Positions 29,097 to 32,677 of a DNA stretch of 32,677 nucleotides are shown here, piece by piece. The DNA lies in contig DAOSBJ010000007.1 of NCBI GenBank assembly GCA_035360795.1, positions 1 through 32,677 on the forward strand, in the 5' to 3' direction. Within the stretch, counting starts at the first letter, position 1; the number at the start of each line of letters is the position of its first letter. The notes beneath the pieces are model-generated. The model was not told where the DNA came from. It made no database searches and worked only from the letters and a program-made list of their open reading frames with translations. The position numbers and the translations under genes were made by a program. Origin of the DNA: DAOOKJ01 sp035360795 (GTDB taxonomy: Bacteria; Patescibacteriota; Minisyncoccia; UBA6257).

Positions 29097-30506
29097 TTGA
29101 TTGGCATTGGAGGAACGGGGATGACCGCTTTGGCTAATTTATTAATTGGTCAAGGATTTAAAATCAGCGGAAGCGATATTAAAGAGTCAAACAATACCAA
29201 ATACCTTAAAGAAAAAGGAGTGAAAATTTTTATAGGGCACAAAGCCTCTAATATAAAAAACGCCCAGATTGTAGTTTATTCAAGCGCCATCAGAAAGAAT
29301 AATCCTGAATTAGTTTTGGCAAAGAAAAAAAAGTTAAAAATTTTTAACCGATATCAGTATTTAATGGAGATACTAAAAGATAAAAAAATTATTGCCATTA
29401 GTGGCACTCATGGCAAGAGCACTACTACTTCAATGATAGCTTTTGTTTTGGATGAATTAAATAAAAAGCCAACTGTTTATGTAGGCGGAAAATCCGAAAA
29501 ATATCCTTTAGGCAGCCAGTGGGGTACAGGAGAATATGCGGTGGTGGAAACAGACGAGCATGATAAATCCTTTCTTCTAACTCCTTCGTTTTTACCAGTG
29601 ATACTCAATATTGACAATGACCATTTAGCAAAAGATGGACCATATAAAGGGAAATTTGTTCTTTTAAAAAAAGCTTTTGAGGAATTTGAAGAAAACAGTT
29701 TATCAGGAAAAACTGTCTTAAATTTAGATGATAGATTTTTATCGGGGTTGGTTCGTAAAAGCAAAAATCAGATTATTTCTTTTTCTCTTAATAAAAAAAC
29801 AACTGATTTTTCTGTTTCTAATTTGCAATTTTTTCCGGCTTATTATAAATATCTTACTAAAGGAAAAATTTATCATCAGGGAACATTTTTTTCTTCTTTT
29901 AAACTACGCTTGCCAGGAAAAGAAAATGTTTCAAATCTTTTAGCCACCCTTTCAGTACTCGAAGCCATTTCTTTAAGTAATAAAGAAATAAAGAAAGCAA
30001 TCAAGATATTGGCTGAGTTTCCGCCAATAAAAAGAAGGTTTAATGTTTTGTATTTTAAAAAAGGATTGGTGATTATTGATGATTATGCTCATCACCCAAC
30101 TGCAATTAAAGCTTCGCTGAAAATGACTAGACTTTCTTTTCCTGATTATAGAATTGTTGTGGTTTTAGAGCCATACCGTTATTCGAGAGTATCACTTCTT
30201 TATAAAGAATATGCTCAATCAATTAAAAAAACTGATTATTTAGTTCTTCTCCCGCTCGATTCGGCAGCGGAAAAACCTATCAAAGGCATCAGTAACCTGA
30301 AAATATATAAAAGTATTATTTTAAATAAAATTAAACCAAAAAATAAAGTCGCTCTTATTACAGAGGATATTAAAAAAGAAGAGTTGTTTGATTTTCTAAA
30401 AAAGTTAAGTAATAAGGATAATGAAAAGAAGGTTTTTATTTTCATGGGATTGGGTAAAATTAGCACCTATGCCTCGGAGTTTGTTGATTTTTTAAGGGAG
30501 AATTAA
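29097..30506 (+). CDS. murC: UDP-N-acetylmuramate--L-alanine ligase
   Basis: MurC adds L-alanine to UDP-MurNAc, the first amino acid of the peptidoglycan stem. The Rossmann start GIGGTGMTALANLL, the ATP loop ISGTHGKSTTTSM, VETDEHDKSFL, NIDNDHLAKDGPY, the C-terminal DDYAHHPTAIKASL and VLEPYRYSR mark it as MurC. The coordinate uses the TTG at 29097, but that start would remove most of the first beta strand: the frame upstream reads KRIHL just before IGIGG, exactly the family pattern. No ATG, GTG or other TTG exists in any frame between the HIT stop and 29097; the upstream in-frame near-starts are ATT 29067, ATA 29046 and ATT 29043. The true start is probably one of these. It is 469 residues from the TTG. 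Confidence 0.93.
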   Translation: MIGIGGTGMTALANLLIGQGFKISGSDIKESNNTKYLKEKGVKIFIGHKASNIKNAQIVVYSSAIRKNNPELVLAKKKKLKIFNRYQYLMEILKDKKIIAISGTHGKSTTTSMIAFVLDELNKKPTVYVGGKSEKYPLGSQWGTGEYAVVETDEHDKSFLLTPSFLPVILNIDNDHLAKDGPYKGKFVLLKKAFEEFEENSLSGKTVLNLDDRFLSGLVRKSKNQIISFSLNKKTTDFSVSNLQFFPAYYKYLTKGKIYHQGTFFSSFKLRLPGKENVSNLLATLSVLEAISLSNKEIKKAIKILAEFPPIKRRFNVLYFKKGLVIIDDYAHHPTAIKASLKMTRLSFPDYRIVVVLEPYRYSRVSLLYKEYAQSIKKTDYLVLLPLDSAAEKPIKGISNLKIYKSIILNKIKPKNKVALITEDIKKEELFDFLKKLSNKDNEKKVFIFMGLGKISTYASEFVDFLREN

Positions 30507-30518
30507 AAAGAAATTAAA

Positions 30519-31562
30519 ATGGAGATTCAAGAATTTGATTACCATCTGCCGAAAGAGTTGATCGCTTCTGAGCCAGTTTTTCCCCGAGATCATTCCAAAT
30601 TAATGGTTTTAGAAAGGAAAAGCGGCAAAATTATCCATAAGAAATTCTATGAAATAGTTGATTTTTTAAGAGATGATGACCTTTTGGTTTTTAATGATAC
30701 CAAAGTAATTAATAGCCGCCTGTATGGCAGAAAAAAAGAAACAAAAGGCAAAGTAGAAGTTTTTCTTCTAAGGCAAGAGGGAAGAGATTTCTTTGATTTT
30801 AACTTCTGGCCAGAAAAGTGGATTATAATCGGTAAACCAAATTTAAAAAAGGGATGGGTGATTCAGTTTGATGAAGAATTAGAAGGGGAAATCACAGAAG
30901 TTTTAAATTATGAAAGAATTATAAAGTTCAATTTGAAGGGCGACCAGTTGAAAGGAAAAATTTTAACTTTAGGTTTACCTCCTTTGCCGCCTTATATAAA
31001 GCAACCGACAAAACTTTCTTATAAAAACTATCAAGCAATTTTTGCCAAAAAATATGGCTCAGTGGCGGCCCCAACTGCCAGTTTTCATTTTACCAAACAA
31101 CTTATTTCAAAAATTAAAGAAAAAGGAGTAGAAATGGTTTATCTTACCTTACATATTGGTTTGGGCACATTTTTGCCGCTTAAAACAGAATCAATTCAAA
31201 ATCATAAACTGCATCCTGAATTTTTTGAGATAAACGAGAAAACCGCCCAAAAAATTAATGAAGCAAAAAGGAATAAAAAGAGAGTAATTGCGGTTGGAAC
31301 AACGGTCACTCGATCACTCGAACATTGCGCTTATAATCGCCTAGTAGTTCCTCAGAAAGGAATAACAGAACTTTTCATTTATCCTGGCTATAAATTTCAG
31401 ATAGTTGATGCTTTAATCACTAATTTTCATTTGCCAAAATCAACTCTCTTAATGTTGGTTTGCGCTTTTGCTTCAAAAGATTTGATATTTAAAGCCTACC
31501 AAGAGGCAATTGAGAAAAAATACCGATTTTTTTCTTTTGGCGACGCAATGTTCATAGAATAA
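30519..31562 (+). CDS. queA: tRNA preQ1(34) S-adenosylmethionine ribosyltransferase-isomerase
   Basis: QueA transfers and rearranges the ribosyl part of S-adenosylmethionine onto preQ1 at the wobble position of tRNA, making epoxyqueuosine. It is 347 residues long and complete. Family motifs are DYHLPKELIASEPVFPRDHSKLMVL at the N-terminus (core LPKELIASEP and RDHSKLMVL), DDLLVFNDTKVINSRLYGRK, LPPLPPYIKQP, GSVAAPTASFHFT, YLTLHIGLGTFLPL, TNFHLPKSTLLMLVCAFA and YRFFSFGDAMFIE. It is 12 nt after murC and is followed after 30 nt by tgt, so the two queuosine enzymes are neighbours. The epoxyqueuosine reductase (QueG or QueH) and the preQ1 synthesis genes are not in the window. Confidence 0.95.
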   Translation: MEIQEFDYHLPKELIASEPVFPRDHSKLMVLERKSGKIIHKKFYEIVDFLRDDDLLVFNDTKVINSRLYGRKKETKGKVEVFLLRQEGRDFFDFNFWPEKWIIIGKPNLKKGWVIQFDEELEGEITEVLNYERIIKFNLKGDQLKGKILTLGLPPLPPYIKQPTKLSYKNYQAIFAKKYGSVAAPTASFHFTKQLISKIKEKGVEMVYLTLHIGLGTFLPLKTESIQNHKLHPEFFEINEKTAQKINEAKRNKKRVIAVGTTVTRSLEHCAYNRLVVPQKGITELFIYPGYKFQIVDALITNFHLPKSTLLMLVCAFASKDLIFKAYQEAIEKKYRFFSFGDAMFIE

Positions 31563-31588
31563 CTTATAATTTTGATTTTTAAGTTATT
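31558..31588 (+). repeat. Inverted repeat between queA and tgt
   Basis: AATAACTTA (31558-31566, containing the queA stop) pairs perfectly with TAAGTTATT (31580-31588) around a 13-nt loop, 4 nt before the tgt ATG. A TATAAT lies in the loop (31565-31570). It may be a coupling hairpin or chance A/T pairing. Confidence 0.3.
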
Positions 31589-31592
31589 TATT

Positions 31593-32677
31593 ATGTTCTC
31601 TCTTATCAAACAATCTAATTCTGGATTTTTGCGAAAAGGGGAAATTATTACTAGCCATGGCATTGTTCAAACACCAGTTTTTATGCCGCCAGGGACAGCA
31701 GGTGCTGTAAAGTGTCTGACTAAAGAAGATTTAGAAAGAATAGATATTGAAATAATCCTCGTCAACGCTCTTCATTTATTTTTTAAACCTGGTGATTTAT
31801 TAATAAAAGAAGCGGGCGGCATTCATCAATTTATTAATTGGGATAAAGCTATTTTAAGCGATTCTGGCGGTTTTCAAGCCTGGAGTTTTAAAAAGCAAGC
31901 AGATTTAAGTAGAATTAAAGAAGATGGAGTAGAATTCTATTCCCCTTATGATGGAAGCAAACATTTTATCACCCCAGAAAAATCAATAGAGATCCAATAT
32001 AATTTAGGGGTTGATATTATAATGGCTTTTGATGAGTGCCAGCCAGATATTTCAGATAGAAAATATTTAGAAAAATCGCTCTTAAGAGTTTCCAAGTGGG
32101 CGAAAAAATCTTTTGATAAATTAAAAGAATTAGAAAATATTTATGGCCGGCGACCGCTCATTTTTGGCATTGTTCAGGGAGGTCCTTATTTGGATTTAAG
32201 ATTAAAATCATTAGAATCAATTTTGGAAATCCCTTTTGATGGCATTGCCCTTGGGGGAGAGACTATTGGCTATAATATGAGTAAAACTTTGGAGATTATT
32301 GAATTTTTAAAAGAGAAAATTCCGTCAGACAAACCGCTATATGCGATGGGCGCAGGCGCTTCTCCAAACGATTTAATAGAAATGGTAAAAAGGGGAGTAG
32401 ATATGTTTGATTGTGTTAATCCGACGAGAATTGCTCGGCACGGAGAACTTTATGAAGGAAAAATTATAAAAGAAAATCACCAACTGAAAATAAAAAGTGA
32501 TTTTAGAGAAGGAACTTTAAAAATAAAAAACAAAATTTTTGAGAAAGATTTAAATCCGATTGACGAGGAATGTGATTGCTTTACTTGCAAAAATTATAGC
32601 CGAGCCTATCTAAGACATTTATATTTGATTAAAGAACCTCTATATTTAAGATTAGCCACTATTCACAATTTAAGATA
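31593..32677 (+). CDS. tgt: tRNA-guanine transglycosylase, 3' partial
   Basis: TGT swaps guanine at wobble position 34 of GUN-anticodon tRNAs for a 7-deazaguanine base (preQ1 in bacteria). The frame is open from ATG 31593 to the end of the window, about 361 codons; the family is ~375-400, so few residues are missing. Typical motifs are MPPGTAGAVK, ILSDSGGFQAW, EDGVEFYSPYDGSKHFITPEKSIEIQ (core GSKHFITPEKSIEIQ), IIMAFDEC, IFGIVQGG and MFDCVNPTRIARHGELY with the nucleophilic Asp. Zinc ligands are seen in CDCFTCKNYSRAYLRH. Two motifs differ from the norm: CVLPTR reads CVNPTR, and the base-recognition loop GGLxVGE reads GGETIGY. The identity as TGT is safe; the exact base used is less sure. Confidence 0.93.
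   Translation, partial: MFSLIKQSNSGFLRKGEIITSHGIVQTPVFMPPGTAGAVKCLTKEDLERIDIEIILVNALHLFFKPGDLLIKEAGGIHQFINWDKAILSDSGGFQAWSFKKQADLSRIKEDGVEFYSPYDGSKHFITPEKSIEIQYNLGVDIIMAFDECQPDISDRKYLEKSLLRVSKWAKKSFDKLKELENIYGRRPLIFGIVQGGPYLDLRLKSLESILEIPFDGIALGGETIGYNMSKTLEIIEFLKEKIPSDKPLYAMGAGASPNDLIEMVKRGVDMFDCVNPTRIARHGELYEGKIIKENHQLKIKSDFREGTLKIKNKIFEKDLNPIDEECDCFTCKNYSRAYLRHLYLIKEPLYLRLATIHNLR

Noticed and set aside
29477..29764. 95-residue minus-strand frame inside murC
   Set aside because: It lies entirely opposite well-conserved MurC motifs and shows no family pattern of its own.
1..32677. Recoding of UGA as glycine (code 25, Gracilibacteria/Absconditabacteria)
   Set aside because: All genes are full length in the standard code and no in-frame TGA is seen in them, so recoding is not needed.

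Overview
The window looks like a chromosomal segment of an AT-rich, reduced-genome bacterium, most likely a member of the Candidate Phyla Radiation (Patescibacteria), and probably Parcubacteria-like. The reasons are: short intergenic spaces; a compact AlaRS that ends after its editing domain; a shortened L13; a sigma-region-4/HARE-HTH regulator followed by a split VirD4-like ATPase pair; a membrane protein resembling phage baseplate J; a PEGA-domain protein; and almost no Shine-Dalgarno sequences. The placement is inferred from gene content, because no 16S gene is present. All genes read through in the standard code. None of the 32 visible stop codons is UGA.

Layout. 1-4441 (+): the end of gatA, a small membrane protein, trxB, and glmS, which is interrupted by a 100-N assembly gap and preceded by a perfect 32-bp palindrome. 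4443-6066 (-): efp and its likely modifying enzyme epmA. 6120-6671 (+): an MgtC/SapB-family membrane protein and tRNA-Lys(UUU). 6772-10702 (+): a tightly coupled group of a sigma4-HARE regulator, a membrane-anchored protein and a VirD4/TraD-like ATPase with a zinc ribbon. 10743-17569 (+): a diguanylate cyclase, dnaG, rpoD, a MurE-like ligase lacking its first domain, and alaS. 17613-19055 (+): a membrane protein with a baseplate-J-like region. 19086-23235 (+): infA-rpmJ-rpsM-rpsK-rpsD-rpoA-rplQ-rplM-rpsI, closed by a strong GC-rich terminator. 23292-24641 (-): a PEGA protein. 24726-32677 (+): ftsW, murG, gltX, a HIT hydrolase, murC, queA and a 3'-truncated tgt.

How the genes work together. 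Most of the window is information processing: translation (IF-1, EF-P, ribosomal proteins, GluRS, AlaRS, GatCAB, queuosine modification), transcription (RpoA, RpoD) and replication priming. It also carries peptidoglycan and division functions (GlmS, FtsW, MurG, MurC, MurE-like). GltX together with gatA suggests indirect Gln-tRNA (and perhaps Asn-tRNA) formation. EpmA next to EF-P suggests (beta-)lysylation of EF-P.

The less ordinary parts are the sigma4-HARE/membrane/VirD4-like ATPase module, the MurE-like enzyme with altered motifs, the baseplate-J-like membrane protein, the palindrome before glmS, the murC reading frame without a normal start codon, a TGT with an altered base-recognition loop, and recurring A/T-only spacers that can fold into hairpins. 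There is no CRISPR array, insertion sequence or prophage, and no gene-free stretch longer than 300 bases.
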